DNA of 9,366 nucleotides from Prevotella sp. Its GTDB lineage: Bacteria > Bacteroidota > Bacteroidia > Bacteroidales > Bacteroidaceae. The translations under genes and the position numbers were made by a program. Of this stretch, positions 1-6,937 are shown in pieces (the stretch's first letter is position 1; the number at the start of each line of letters is the position of its first letter). The stretch covers positions 1 through 9,366 of the forward strand of contig JAJQAI010000208.1 in the NCBI GenBank assembly GCA_021203915.1, given 5' to 3'. The notes below the pieces were generated by a model. That model saw nothing but the letters and a program-made list of their open reading frames with translations. It had not been told where the DNA came from and did not search any database.

Positions 1-133
1 GATCTAGAATATAGCGAGCTGAAACTGCGGATAAGTACTCAACATACTTATCGTAGAGCATTTTTTGAGAATTAGAATCCCCACGGCTAATCCCGAGTAA
101 AATGTCCGCTTCGTTTTTAGACTTATCCTGCAT
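1..133 (-). CDS. RNA polymerase sigma-70 factor, ECF type (N-terminal fragment, cut by window edge)
   Basis: Only the first 44 codons are visible; the frame is still open at base 1. Translating leftward from the ATG at 133-131 gives MQDKSKNEADILLGISRGDS, then NSQKMLYDKYVEYLSAVSAR and YILD. The spacing of LLxGIxxGD, xxQxxLYDxY, xxYLxxV and the final RYI is the hallmark of the start of sigma region 2 in Bacteroidota ECF sigma factors (helix that contacts core polymerase). The in-frame stop upstream is at 208-206 and no other ATG lies between it and 133, so this start is well supported; a TTG at 136 is the only close alternative. No Shine-Dalgarno sequence is present. A terminator-like hairpin lies just upstream. 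The gene follows the NigD-like lipoprotein in the same direction after 92 bp. No anti-sigma factor or target is visible, so its regulon cannot be inferred. Confidence 0.85.
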   Translation of the reverse strand, partial: MQDKSKNEADILLGISRGDSNSQKMLYDKYVEYLSAVSARYILD

Positions 134-145
134 CAACTGTTGAAG

Positions 146-189
146 AAAAAAGACCGCAAGCCCTAGATTTAGCTTAAGGGTGTACGGCC
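146..189 (-). terminator. Terminator-like hairpin between lipoprotein gene and sigma gene
   Basis: Arms at 152-164 and 177-189 fold on the minus-strand RNA, with a 12-nt loop at 165-176. Read on the minus strand, the arm GGCCGUACACCCU pairs with AGGGCUUGCGGUC, giving mostly G-C pairs, two G-U wobbles and two internal mismatches. The wobbles become A-C mismatches on the plus strand, so the structure favours the minus strand. It is followed directly by a run of six U (complement of 146-151). This is the classical intrinsic-terminator layout for the NigD-like gene. Its position about 12 bases before the sigma start codon also allows an attenuator role. Confidence 0.6.
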
Positions 190-225
190 TTTGCTTGAGA
201 TACAACTAAATTAAAACCAGGTCAC

Positions 226-966
226 TCATTTTAGGCGAGAGCCATAAATACCCATATCTTGAGGTGCTCCTCGAGTGAGATATTTTGTTTGTATATTTTC
301 AAATATTACAGTCTTTTGACCACTAAAAGAGTTATACTTTAGTGTTATATTAACGCTTTCGGATGTCTCAACGGGTAAATCTGCAAGCTTAAATGCAACA
401 ACGCCATTCCCCCAAGAGCCTATAACATCCCCAAAGGCATTATGCCTAAACTCAACCTCATATGGGTCATCGGGATTTACTCCCGTTAAAAGATTTACAC
501 TATGCGCTATGGAGTTATTTCCCCAAACCGTACTAAAATATAGCGTTATATAACCATCCTCAACAACATTTATCCAACTTGGTATAATCTCTATAGGGTC
601 ATTTCCATAGTCTATAGAATTGTTTTCTTCAGAGTATGGGATTGATTTTTTAGTGAGCATGCTATCCACATAATTAAGACGAACACTAATAGTATAATCA
701 TCGTTTACTTTATCCACCTCGGTGAAATTAATAAAAGCACGAACTTCCTTTTGACCATAGGGTGGATTAGTTACATTGGTAGCATAAAGCGTCGTGGTAT
801 CATCAAGTTGCATATAAAAAGCATCTTCTGAAAGTGGCTTAATGGTAACAGTAGCATTAGGACCATAGTAAACCCAATAGCCCACGTCATCATCATCGTT
901 GCAGGAATAAAGCGTAGTGGCAACAAGGAAAATAATTAAATAAAAAAACAATCTATTATTTTTCAT
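226..966 (-). CDS. NigD-like lipoprotein
   Basis: This is a 246-residue exported lipoprotein of the NigD-like family, common in Bacteroides and Prevotella and of unsettled function (the name comes from the nigrescin bacteriocin locus of Prevotella). Residues 1-21 are a lipoprotein signal peptide: K/R at 2-5, a hydrophobic core, then lipobox LYSC with the acylated cysteine at 22. An N-D-D-D-D run follows immediately, resembling the acidic export signal that sends Bacteroidota lipoproteins to the cell surface. The segment from about 28 to 65 (GYWVYYGPNATV, then FYMQLDDTTTLYATN) matches the N-terminal OB-like NigD domain; the rest is beta-rich and fits the C-terminal NigD domain. The ATG at 966 places the signal peptide correctly. 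It lies 109 bp downstream of the DUF4831 gene in the same direction. The family call is from memory of sequence pattern; a bacteriocin-immunity role should not be assumed. Confidence 0.82.
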   Translation of the reverse strand: MKNNRLFFYLIIFLVATTLYSCNDDDDVGYWVYYGPNATVTIKPLSEDAFYMQLDDTTTLYATNVTNPPYGQKEVRAFINFTEVDKVNDDYTISVRLNYVDSMLTKKSIPYSEENNSIDYGNDPIEIIPSWINVVEDGYITLYFSTVWGNNSIAHSVNLLTGVNPDDPYEVEFRHNAFGDVIGSWGNGVVAFKLADLPVETSESVNITLKYNSFSGQKTVIFENIQTKYLTRGAPQDMGIYGSRLK

Positions 967-1026
967 ACAACTTTAGGCAAAGTCTTTTATTCTTTAAATA
1001 AAGTAAAAGAAGAAATATTGCATGAT

Positions 1027-1047
1027 AAAAGGAAGAGTTTTTCTCTT
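1027..1047 (-). terminator. Weak AT-rich hairpin after the DUF4831 gene
   Basis: On the minus strand AAGAG (1047-1043), a five-A loop and CTCTT (1037-1033) form a 5-bp stem, extendable by G-U pairs, followed by CC and TTTT. It lies 29 bases past the DUF4831 stop and ahead of the NigD-like gene. The stem is short and A-U rich, so it may be a weak terminator or chance in AT-rich DNA. Nothing else stands out in the 109-bp spacer 967-1075. Confidence 0.25.
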
Positions 1048-1075
1048 TTGTTGTCGCTCTAAACACGCAAAAAAA

Positions 1076-2152
1076 TTATTTCTTAACCGAATCGGTTTGA
1101 ATATCTTCAAGGGAACCAGTAATGGGGTCAAGCCTAACTGTTGTAAAATACTTTTTCCCAAAGAGATCCTCATTAAGGGCTTCTACCCGACCAAACTGCG
1201 AGGAATAAACCTCAGAGGAAGAATATAATTTGTTACCATCAAGGAGACTAACCTTTATTTTCCCTGGCACATTTACAAATATACCATAGTCTTCTATACT
1301 TTTTTTATTAATATTGAGTAGATTGTCTTGTATTTGTTGTGTGATGCCTAAATCTTCAACGCTTACAAAAAATGGTCTTCCTCCTAAGTCATCATCATCG
1401 GTAAAGCCCATCCACTTTGAAAAGCGGAATAGTAGAGATTTGGGCATAAGCTTAGAGGGGATAAAACCAATGGTGTTCTCTATGGTGTCTTTTTGAGTAA
1501 CACCAGTAAATAACTGCATAAGTGCAGCTTCTTTAGTATCTAGCTCTTTTAGCATTATGCGTAGTTGTTCACCATCACCAGGCATAAATTCCGCTTGACC
1601 TTTGCTAAGTAAAGATTTGCTTTCACGTATGTCATAAATTTCAGCAGCACATAGCTCAGCCATCTTAGCTGAACTTCCAGAAGAAAGAATTTCCTCCGAC
1701 ATATACTCTCTTGGGTTTAATTCTTTAGCCTTAGCACTAGGAGTAAAACTTTTGGGCTTTTCCGTTTTTTTTGCATCAGTATTTATAGCTGCTAGCGTTC
1801 CATTGTTGTTAAGATCAAGGGCTTGAATATTGTGTTTAGCATCTGTGGGCGCAACATAAGACTTAGATGTATCACGTTCTGCCTCACAATAGGATTTAAT
1901 ATCTATAAGACGATAAGTAACTGATGGCTTCGAGCTAACGCCTGAAAGTTTGAGGTATTTCTCAGCATATATTGAAAAATCACCTGGCGTATATGTTGTC
2001 TTCTCAGAAAGAATTGTAAAATTGATTTTGGTTAAAGGAAGATAATATCCTGTACCTTCTAATTCTGAGGCAGTTTTTTGTGCTAATATATGGATTGGAA
2101 ATCCTATCATAAGAAAAGCACAAAACGAGAAGAATAAGCGCTTATTTATCAT
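1076..2152 (-). CDS. DUF4831 family exported protein
   Basis: This 358-residue protein resembles the Bacteroidales family DUF4831, whose function is unknown. Residues 1-24 form a signal peptide (K/R near the start, hydrophobic FFSFCAFLMIGFPIH, likely cut after HILA); no lipobox follows, so it is probably periplasmic or surface-associated through other means. Recognisable family features are the early GYYLPLTKINFTI strand, TTYTPGDFSIYAEKYLKLSGV at about 53-73, a predicted strand with YRLIDIKSY, then DTSKSYV at about 95-101. A long central section (about 120-300) carries charged helices, and the C-terminus ends in a beta-rich segment (VNVPGKIKVSLLDGNKLY). The length is about what I recall for the family. 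It sits 65 bp after nnr on the same strand with no clear terminator between them, so co-transcription is possible. No catalytic motif can be identified. Confidence 0.75.
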   Translation of the reverse strand: MINKRLFFSFCAFLMIGFPIHILAQKTASELEGTGYYLPLTKINFTILSEKTTYTPGDFSIYAEKYLKLSGVSSKPSVTYRLIDIKSYCEAERDTSKSYVAPTDAKHNIQALDLNNNGTLAAINTDAKKTEKPKSFTPSAKAKELNPREYMSEEILSSGSSAKMAELCAAEIYDIRESKSLLSKGQAEFMPGDGEQLRIMLKELDTKEAALMQLFTGVTQKDTIENTIGFIPSKLMPKSLLFRFSKWMGFTDDDDLGGRPFFVSVEDLGITQQIQDNLLNINKKSIEDYGIFVNVPGKIKVSLLDGNKLYSSSEVYSSQFGRVEALNEDLFGKKYFTTVRLDPITGSLEDIQTDSVKK

Positions 2153-2189
2153 TAGATAAAAGGTTTAATATTTATAAATTATTTTTCTT

Positions 2190-2207
2190 TATATCAATAT
2201 GTTATAT
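2190..2207 (-). repeat. AT-rich 18-bp motif, copy 1, upstream of DUF4831 gene
   Basis: On the plus strand this is tatatcaatatgttatat. It matches 17 of 18 bases with 8392-8409, which sits upstream of the cysteine-desulfurase-like gene in the same orientation relative to the gene. Here it ends 38 bp before the ATG. It could be part of a promoter or regulator site, but low-complexity AT sequence makes coincidence plausible. Confidence 0.35.
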
Positions 2208-2217
2208 TTATCAAAAA

Positions 2218-3735
2218 TTAGTTGCTAAGCATTTTAAATGCCTTGGGCAAAAAAGTTACGATATCGCTTGCAATAAGACTTTCAGCACCAAGAGCATCTA
2301 AGGCTAAGTCTCCTGCAAGACCATGAATATACATGCCCAGCATGCAAGCATCCCCTTGGGAATAACCTCTAGCTAAAAAGGCAGTTATAATACCAGTTAA
2401 TACATCTCCGCTACCAGCGGTAGCCATACCGGAGTTTCCTGTTGGGTTAAGCACAACATCGCCATCTGGAAGACAAAGGGCTGAATAATGGCCTTTAATG
2501 ATAATATATGCCTTAAATTGTTGTGCCATCTCACGAGCAGCAGTTAAGCGCTCATAAGTATCACTAAAATTACCACCTGAAAGACGATCAAACTCCTTTG
2601 GATGAGGGGTAAGAATAACATTTTTTGGTAGTTGCTGTACCCAGGCTCTATGGCTAGAGAGAATATTAAGTGCATCAGCATCAAGCACAATGGGTACATT
2701 AGAGCGCCTTATTTGAGATATTAGCGCAATTGAAGAATATTCTTGATACCCCAAACCTGGACCAATACCAATAGCATTATACTTTGAGGTGTCTATTGCC
2801 TCGGTAACATAGTTCTCATCCTTATCAATACTAATGATGGCCTCAGGAACTGAAACCTGCATAATACCAACGTTTTTCTTTGGAGTATGAACAGTGAGCT
2901 TCCCTACTCCACTTCTTAAGCACGCCTTAGCAGAAAGTATAGCAGCCCCTGCCATACCATAGCTTCCTGCAACTATGAGAGCATGTCCCATATTACCTTT
3001 ATGGGCAAAGTCATCACGACGCAACATAAAGTTACGTATCTCTGTTTTTTCAAGGATGCGATATGAAGAGGGTATCTTTTCAATACCTTCCTTGCTAAGC
3101 TGAATGTCTAGAACCTTTACCTCGCCCAAGAACTCTTGATTCTCAGCAAAAAAGAAAGAAAGTTTCTTCGTTTGAAGAGTTAGTGTTAGATCAGCCTTTA
3201 TAATATTGGCTCTTACATTGTAAGTATTATCCTCGGTCATAAGGCCAGATGGAACATCAATACTTACAACTGTAGCGTTTGACTTGTTGATATACTTAAC
3301 TAGCGAAGAAAAACCACCGGTAAGAGGTTTGTTAAGACCTGAGCCGAAAAGACCATCAATAACTAGCATTCCACGCTCTAGTTTAGGTGGCTCAAATTCA
3401 TTTGTTACTTCTTGAAAATTCTTGATGGTTTTCGTCTCTACAACTCTTCGCTTATTTTCAGCACAATCAGGCGATAGCTTCCCTTTAGAGTTAAACAAAA
3501 AGACATTTACCTTATAGCCTCTTTCAGAGAGCATTCTAGCAACGGCCAAGCCATCGCCACCATTATTTCCCGGACCAGCGAAGACCTGAACGGGTGTAGA
3601 ATTTCCCCATTTTTCACAAATGGCTTCGGTCAAGCATCTAGCGGCACGTTCCATCAAGTCGATAGAAGAAATAGGCTCTTTTTCTATCGTATACTTGTCT
3701 AGCTCTTTTGTTTGGGTTGAAGTAAATATCTTCAT
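2218..3735 (-). CDS. nnr: Bifunctional NAD(P)H-hydrate repair enzyme (epimerase/ADP-dependent dehydratase)
   Basis: This fusion protein repairs damaged NAD(P)H: the N-terminal domain interconverts R- and S-NAD(P)HX and the C-terminal domain dehydrates S-NAD(P)HX using ADP. With the ATG at 3735 it has 505 residues. The YjeF-N epimerase domain spans about 1-215, with AGPGNNGGDG at 53-62, DGLFGSGL at 127-134 and SIDVPSG at 158-164. The ribokinase-like YjeF-C domain spans about 235-505, with HKGNMGHALIVAGS near 245-258, GIGPGLG, LDADALN, ILTPHPKEF and the phosphate-binding TAGSGDVLTG at 439-448. The reading frame can be extended by three codons to a TTG at 3744, but ATG is the usual start in this group and the protein then begins MKIFTSTQTKELD, as in homologues. 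It is transcribed divergently from hpt across an 81-bp gap. Length and motifs are complete, so the enzyme should be active. Confidence 0.95.
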   Translation of the reverse strand: MKIFTSTQTKELDKYTIEKEPISSIDLMERAARCLTEAICEKWGNSTPVQVFAGPGNNGGDGLAVARMLSERGYKVNVFLFNSKGKLSPDCAENKRRVVETKTIKNFQEVTNEFEPPKLERGMLVIDGLFGSGLNKPLTGGFSSLVKYINKSNATVVSIDVPSGLMTEDNTYNVRANIIKADLTLTLQTKKLSFFFAENQEFLGEVKVLDIQLSKEGIEKIPSSYRILEKTEIRNFMLRRDDFAHKGNMGHALIVAGSYGMAGAAILSAKACLRSGVGKLTVHTPKKNVGIMQVSVPEAIISIDKDENYVTEAIDTSKYNAIGIGPGLGYQEYSSIALISQIRRSNVPIVLDADALNILSSHRAWVQQLPKNVILTPHPKEFDRLSGGNFSDTYERLTAAREMAQQFKAYIIIKGHYSALCLPDGDVVLNPTGNSGMATAGSGDVLTGIITAFLARGYSQGDACMLGMYIHGLAGDLALDALGAESLIASDIVTFLPKAFKMLSN

Positions 3736-3741
3736 CACATG

Positions 3742-3749
3742 CAAAAATA
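3742..3749 (-). promoter_or_regulatory. Possible -7 element for nnr (leaderless arrangement)
   Basis: On the minus strand the bases read TATTTTTG, a perfect match to the Bacteroidota -7 consensus TAnnTTTG. No convincing TTTG -33 element sits the usual distance upstream. If used, transcription would begin within a few bases of the ATG at 3735, giving an almost leaderless mRNA. A weaker alternative, TAATTTAG at 3757-3750, would allow a slightly longer leader. Confidence 0.3.
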
Positions 3750-3773
3750 CTAAATTAATACCATCACTGATTA

Positions 3774-3800
3774 TTGTTTAGTGGAATTTTATTAATTTTG
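3774..3800 (+). promoter_or_regulatory. Promoter of the hpt-adk-obgE-pgeF operon
   Basis: TAATTTTG at 3793-3800 is a perfect match to the Bacteroidota -7 consensus TAnnTTTG. A TTG at 3774-3776 lies 16 bases upstream and can serve as the -33 element, slightly closer than the typical spacing. Transcription would begin near 3804-3808, leaving a leader of about ten bases before the hpt ATG at 3817. A GAGG at 3810-3813 provides a modest Shine-Dalgarno sequence, mostly within that leader. Confidence 0.55.
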
Positions 3801-3816
3801 CGCAAAACTGAGGAAA

Positions 3817-4356
3817 ATGGATACAGTAATAATCCATGGCAAGGCATTTAAGATTGCGTACACTGAGCAAGAGATTCTTAATGCCGTAAAAAAAATAGCA
3901 GACCGCATTAATCGGGATATGGCAGGAAAAAATCCACTGTTCTTAGCCGTACTTAATGGCGCATTCGTCTTTGCTGCTGATTTGCTTAGAATGATTACCA
4001 TACCTTGTGAGATTTCATTTGTAAAATTAGCCTCCTATCAAGGTACGCTATCAACTGGTAAAATAAAAGAAGTTATAGGTATTAATGAAGATCTTACCAA
4101 TCGAACGGTGGTAATCTTAGAGGATATCGTAGAATCGGGATTCACAATGAAACGCATGATGGAAACACTTGGAACGCGTAATCCTAAATCTATTCATGTG
4201 TGTACACTTTTGCACAAGCCAGATCGTCTTGAAGTAGATATAAATATGGAATATATAGCCATGAAGATTCCAAATAACTTTATTGTTGGCTATGGACTAG
4301 ACTATGATGGTCAAGGACGCAACTTACGAAACATTTACTCCATAATAGAGGAATAA
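3817..4356 (+). CDS. hpt: Hypoxanthine phosphoribosyltransferase
   Basis: This cytosolic purine-salvage enzyme joins hypoxanthine (and often guanine) to PRPP to make IMP or GMP. The 179-residue length is normal for the bacterial family. Visible motifs are PLFLAVLNGAFVFAADL at about 40-56 (first PRPP/pyrophosphate loop), the flexible-loop segment LASYQGTLSTGKIKE at 71-85, the PRPP-binding signature VVILEDIVESGFTM at 98-111 with the acidic pair E102-D103, and the purine-site end GYGLDYDGQGRNL at 158-170. The signature has ES where many homologues have DT or DS, a conservative difference. The start ATG has GAGG four to seven bases upstream. It is the first gene of a four-gene run, 14 bp before adk, which fits joint production of purine nucleotides. 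Confidence 0.95.
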   Translation: MDTVIIHGKAFKIAYTEQEILNAVKKIADRINRDMAGKNPLFLAVLNGAFVFAADLLRMITIPCEISFVKLASYQGTLSTGKIKEVIGINEDLTNRTVVILEDIVESGFTMKRMMETLGTRNPKSIHVCTLLHKPDRLEVDINMEYIAMKIPNNFIVGYGLDYDGQGRNLRNIYSIIEE

Positions 4357-4370
4357 AAAAGAAGAAAAAT

Positions 4371-4943
4371 ATGAAGAATATCGTTATTTTCGGTGCACCA
4401 GGCTCAGGTAAGGGCACGCAAAGCGACATGATAATTGATAAGTATGGACTTTACCATATTTCAACAGGTGATGTGCTCCGCCAGGAAATAAAAGATTCCA
4501 CTGAACTTGGTAAAATAGCAAAATCATATATTGACCAAGGACAACTCATACCCGATGAGTTAATGATAGATATCCTTGCCACAAAATATGATTCTTTAGG
4601 TGACGACCATGAAGGTGTTATCTTTGATGGTTTTCCTCGCACTATAGCTCAGGCTGAAGCGCTAAAGGATATGATGGAAAAGCGTGGCCATAAAATATCA
4701 GCAATGATAGAGTTAGATGTCCCCGAGGATGAACTCACCGTTCGGTTAATAAACAGAGGAAAACAAAGTGGTCGCTCTGATGATAATGAAGAGACAATAA
4801 AAAAACGTCTAGATGTTTACAGCTCTCAGACATCCCCACTTGTTGAATGGTATGACAAAGAAGGTATACATTTTAAAGTTGATGGTGTTGGTGAGTTAGA
4901 ACGTATCTTTGCTGACATTTGTGAGATATTAGAAGACGTATAA
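4371..4943 (+). CDS. adk: Adenylate kinase
   Basis: This essential enzyme interconverts ATP + AMP and 2 ADP and so takes AMP derived from salvage into the nucleotide pool. The 190 residues include the P-loop GAPGSGKGTQ at 8-17, STGDVLR at 31-37 (AMP site), DGFPRT at 86-91 and the arginine-bearing RLINRGKQSGRSDDN at about 125-139. The LID is the short form: the long insert and four-cysteine zinc site seen in many Gram-positive enzymes are absent, and the length agrees with the Bacteroidota type. The ATG follows hpt by 14 bp after a purine-rich leader (aaaaaagaagaaaaat) that can act as a weak ribosome site. No terminator separates it from hpt, and a 64-bp spacer leads to obgE. Confidence 0.96.
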   Translation: MKNIVIFGAPGSGKGTQSDMIIDKYGLYHISTGDVLRQEIKDSTELGKIAKSYIDQGQLIPDELMIDILATKYDSLGDDHEGVIFDGFPRTIAQAEALKDMMEKRGHKISAMIELDVPEDELTVRLINRGKQSGRSDDNEETIKKRLDVYSSQTSPLVEWYDKEGIHFKVDGVGELERIFADICEILEDV

Positions 4944-5007
4944 AAATTTTTTAGTTTTTTAGGTGATTATAAACGCTTTCGAAGCCTAAACAAAAAGTGA
5001 CTCTACT

Positions 5008-6141
5008 ATGAGCGAGACAAATTTTGTAGACTTTGTTAAGATTTGCTGCCGCTCGGGCAAGGGTGGTAGAGGCTCTATGCATCTAAAGAGAATCAAGTAC
5101 AACCCTTACGGAGGTCCTGATGGTGGTGATGGAGGCCGAGGAGGAAACGTATACTTAAGAGGCAACCACAACTATTGGACTCTTTTGCACCTAAAATATC
5201 AACGTCACGTATTTGCTGAGCATGGAGGTAATGGTAGTCATGACCTTAGGCATGGTCAAGATGGTGAGGATAAGTATATTGATGTACCTTGTGGAACTGT
5301 GGTCTACAATGCCGAAACAGGGAAGTATATCTGCGATGTAACCTATGATGGACAAGTTATTCTACTTGTTCAAGGTGGACGTGGCGGACTAGGTAACTAC
5401 CAATTTCGTACTTCTACCAATCAAGCCCCTCGTTACGCTCAACCAGGAGAGCCAATGAGAGAACTTAATGTAATACTTGAGCTTAAACTTCTAGCTGATG
5501 TGGGTCTTGTAGGCTTTCCAAATGCAGGAAAATCAACACTTCTTTCTACAGTTTCTAGTGCACATCCAAAAATAGCAAACTATCCGTTTACTACGCTTGA
5601 GCCTTCACTTGGTATCGTTGAATATCGTGATAGACAGTCATTTGTTATGGCGGATATTCCAGGTATCATTGAGGGAGCCAGTCAAGGTAAAGGACTTGGA
5701 CTACGTTTTTTAAGACATATTGAACGTAACTCCCTTTTACTGTTTCTAGTTCCAGGAGATACCGATGATATTAAACGAGAATATGAAATTTTACTTGGTG
5801 AGCTTAAAAGTTTTAACCCCGAAATGCTTTCTAAGGCTAGAGTTTTAGCCGTCACAAAGTGTGACTTGCTCGATGAAGAACTCATCGATATGCTTAAAGC
5901 AAGCATACCTGAGGACATACCTATAGTATTTATTTCCTCTATCACCGGTTATGGTATTACTGAGCTAAAGGATGTCCTATGGGCAGAACTTAATAGTGAA
6001 AGCAATAAACTTCAAGGAATAATGACGGAAGAAAGTATTGTTCATAAAGATAAAGACCTTAAGAACTTACCTCAAGCAATCGATGAGGAAGATGAAGAAA
6101 TTCTTTCTGAAGATGACTTGGAATTTTTTGATGTAGATTAA
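5008..6141 (+). CDS. obgE: Obg-family GTPase (50S ribosome assembly, stress control)
   Basis: This 377-residue GTPase binds late 50S ribosome precursors and links growth to guanine nucleotide levels. The glycine-rich Obg fold occupies about 1-160 ([30 protein letters not shown]). The G domain follows: G1 GFPNAGKST at 169-177, G2 switch YPFTTLEPS at 192-200, G3 DIPGIIEGA at 216-224, G4 TKCD at 283-286 and G5 SSIT at 320-323. G4 has T in place of the common N of NKxD, which I recall also in Bacteroides homologues. After about 340 the protein ends in an acidic tail ([19 protein letters not shown]) instead of the OCT domain of Firmicutes. The ATG at 5008 gives the family N-terminus [19 protein letters not shown]; no strong Shine-Dalgarno precedes it. 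It lies 28 bp before pgeF. Confidence 0.96.
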   Translation: MSETNFVDFVKICCRSGKGGRGSMHLKRIKYNPYGGPDGGDGGRGGNVYLRGNHNYWTLLHLKYQRHVFAEHGGNGSHDLRHGQDGEDKYIDVPCGTVVYNAETGKYICDVTYDGQVILLVQGGRGGLGNYQFRTSTNQAPRYAQPGEPMRELNVILELKLLADVGLVGFPNAGKSTLLSTVSSAHPKIANYPFTTLEPSLGIVEYRDRQSFVMADIPGIIEGASQGKGLGLRFLRHIERNSLLLFLVPGDTDDIKREYEILLGELKSFNPEMLSKARVLAVTKCDLLDEELIDMLKASIPEDIPIVFISSITGYGITELKDVLWAELNSESNKLQGIMTEESIVHKDKDLKNLPQAIDEEDEEILSEDDLEFFDVD

Positions 6142-6169
6142 CTTTTCACGTCCTTTTTCCCTTCTTTTT

Positions 6170-6937
6170 ATGATAGTAGAATATAATATAGCCGATGGTG
6201 TAACTGCCTTTAGTACTACGCGCCATGGTGGTGTTGGAAAGGGACCTTATGAGAGTTTTAACATAAACTCTTTTTGTGGGGATGATCCCAAAGTAGTTGA
6301 AAAGAACAAAGAGCTTTTATGCCAAAAAATAGGTATTTCAAAGGACGTTATCTTTATGCCACATCAAGTGCATAAAGATAGTGTTCTAAGGATTGTAGAT
6401 AGCCATCTTTCTTTATCTAAAGAAGAACGAAGTTTTCTTCTTGAAGGTAAAGATTCCCTTATTACCAACTTAAAAAATATTTGTATTGGCGTATCAACGG
6501 CAGATTGTGTTCCTATTTTACTTTATGACAAAAAGAATAAAGCCGTTGCAGCTATTCATGCTGGTTGGCGTGGAACAGTTAAACGAATTGCTCAAAAGAC
6601 TATTAAAGAAATGAAGCTTTCGTTTAATACCTTTGAAGAGGATTTGCTTGCAGTTATTGGGCCTTGCATATCACTAAAGGCGTTTGAGGTTGGTGATGAG
6701 GTGTGGGAAGAATTCTTTTCCTCTGGTTTTGATATGGAAAAGATAGCCTTAAGAAAAGACAAATGGCATATAGATCTGCCTCTTTGTAACAAATTACAAC
6801 TTAAGGAAATGGGAGTTAAAGAAAGTAATATAACATTAAGTGGTATATGCTCCTATATGAATACTCAAGATTTTTTTTCAGCTCGAAGGATGGGCATAAA
6901 TTCTGGTAGAACTTTTACAGGAATTATCCTTCGATAA
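6170..6937 (+). CDS. pgeF: YfiH/LACC1-family purine nucleoside phosphorylase / peptidoglycan-editing factor
   Basis: Members of this zinc-dependent family (formerly called polyphenol oxidase or laccase-like) phosphorolyse purine nucleosides and deaminate adenosine; E. coli YfiH also affects the fidelity of UDP-MurNAc-peptide synthesis. The 255 residues match the usual length. The metal-site residues expected from the family are present: H68 in HQVH, C113 in STADCVP and H130 in AIHAGWRG. Further motifs are KDSLITN at 94-100, AVIGPCIS at 161-168 and FFSARR at 235-240 (often FFSYRR). The leader 6142-6169 is a nearly pure pyrimidine tract with no Shine-Dalgarno, so initiation is SD-independent. 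It closes the purine operon, which suits a nucleoside-salvage role. Its last 14 bases overlap the end of the opposing 93-aa gene. Confidence 0.93.
   Translation: MIVEYNIADGVTAFSTTRHGGVGKGPYESFNINSFCGDDPKVVEKNKELLCQKIGISKDVIFMPHQVHKDSVLRIVDSHLSLSKEERSFLLEGKDSLITNLKNICIGVSTADCVPILLYDKKNKAVAAIHAGWRGTVKRIAQKTIKEMKLSFNTFEEDLLAVIGPCISLKAFEVGDEVWEEFFSSGFDMEKIALRKDKWHIDLPLCNKLQLKEMGVKESNITLSGICSYMNTQDFFSARRMGINSGRTFTGIILR

Noticed and set aside
1022..1496. Two open frames on the plus strand (1022-1228 and 1314-1496)
   Set aside because: They are antisense to the DUF4831 gene and its downstream spacer, have no family resemblance or ribosome site, and have the composition expected of an opposite-strand shadow.
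3792..4001. Minus-strand open frame of 69 codons across the start of hpt
   Set aside because: It lies antisense to the conserved hpt coding region and over its promoter, with no recognisable protein pattern.
4975..4985. Small palindrome gctttcgaagc before obgE considered as a terminator
   Set aside because: The stem is only 4 bp and no T-run follows; the T-run lies before it, so it cannot be an intrinsic terminator for adk.
5682..5945. Minus-strand open frame of 87 codons inside obgE
   Set aside because: It is serine-rich and mirrors conserved G-domain codons; nothing supports translation.
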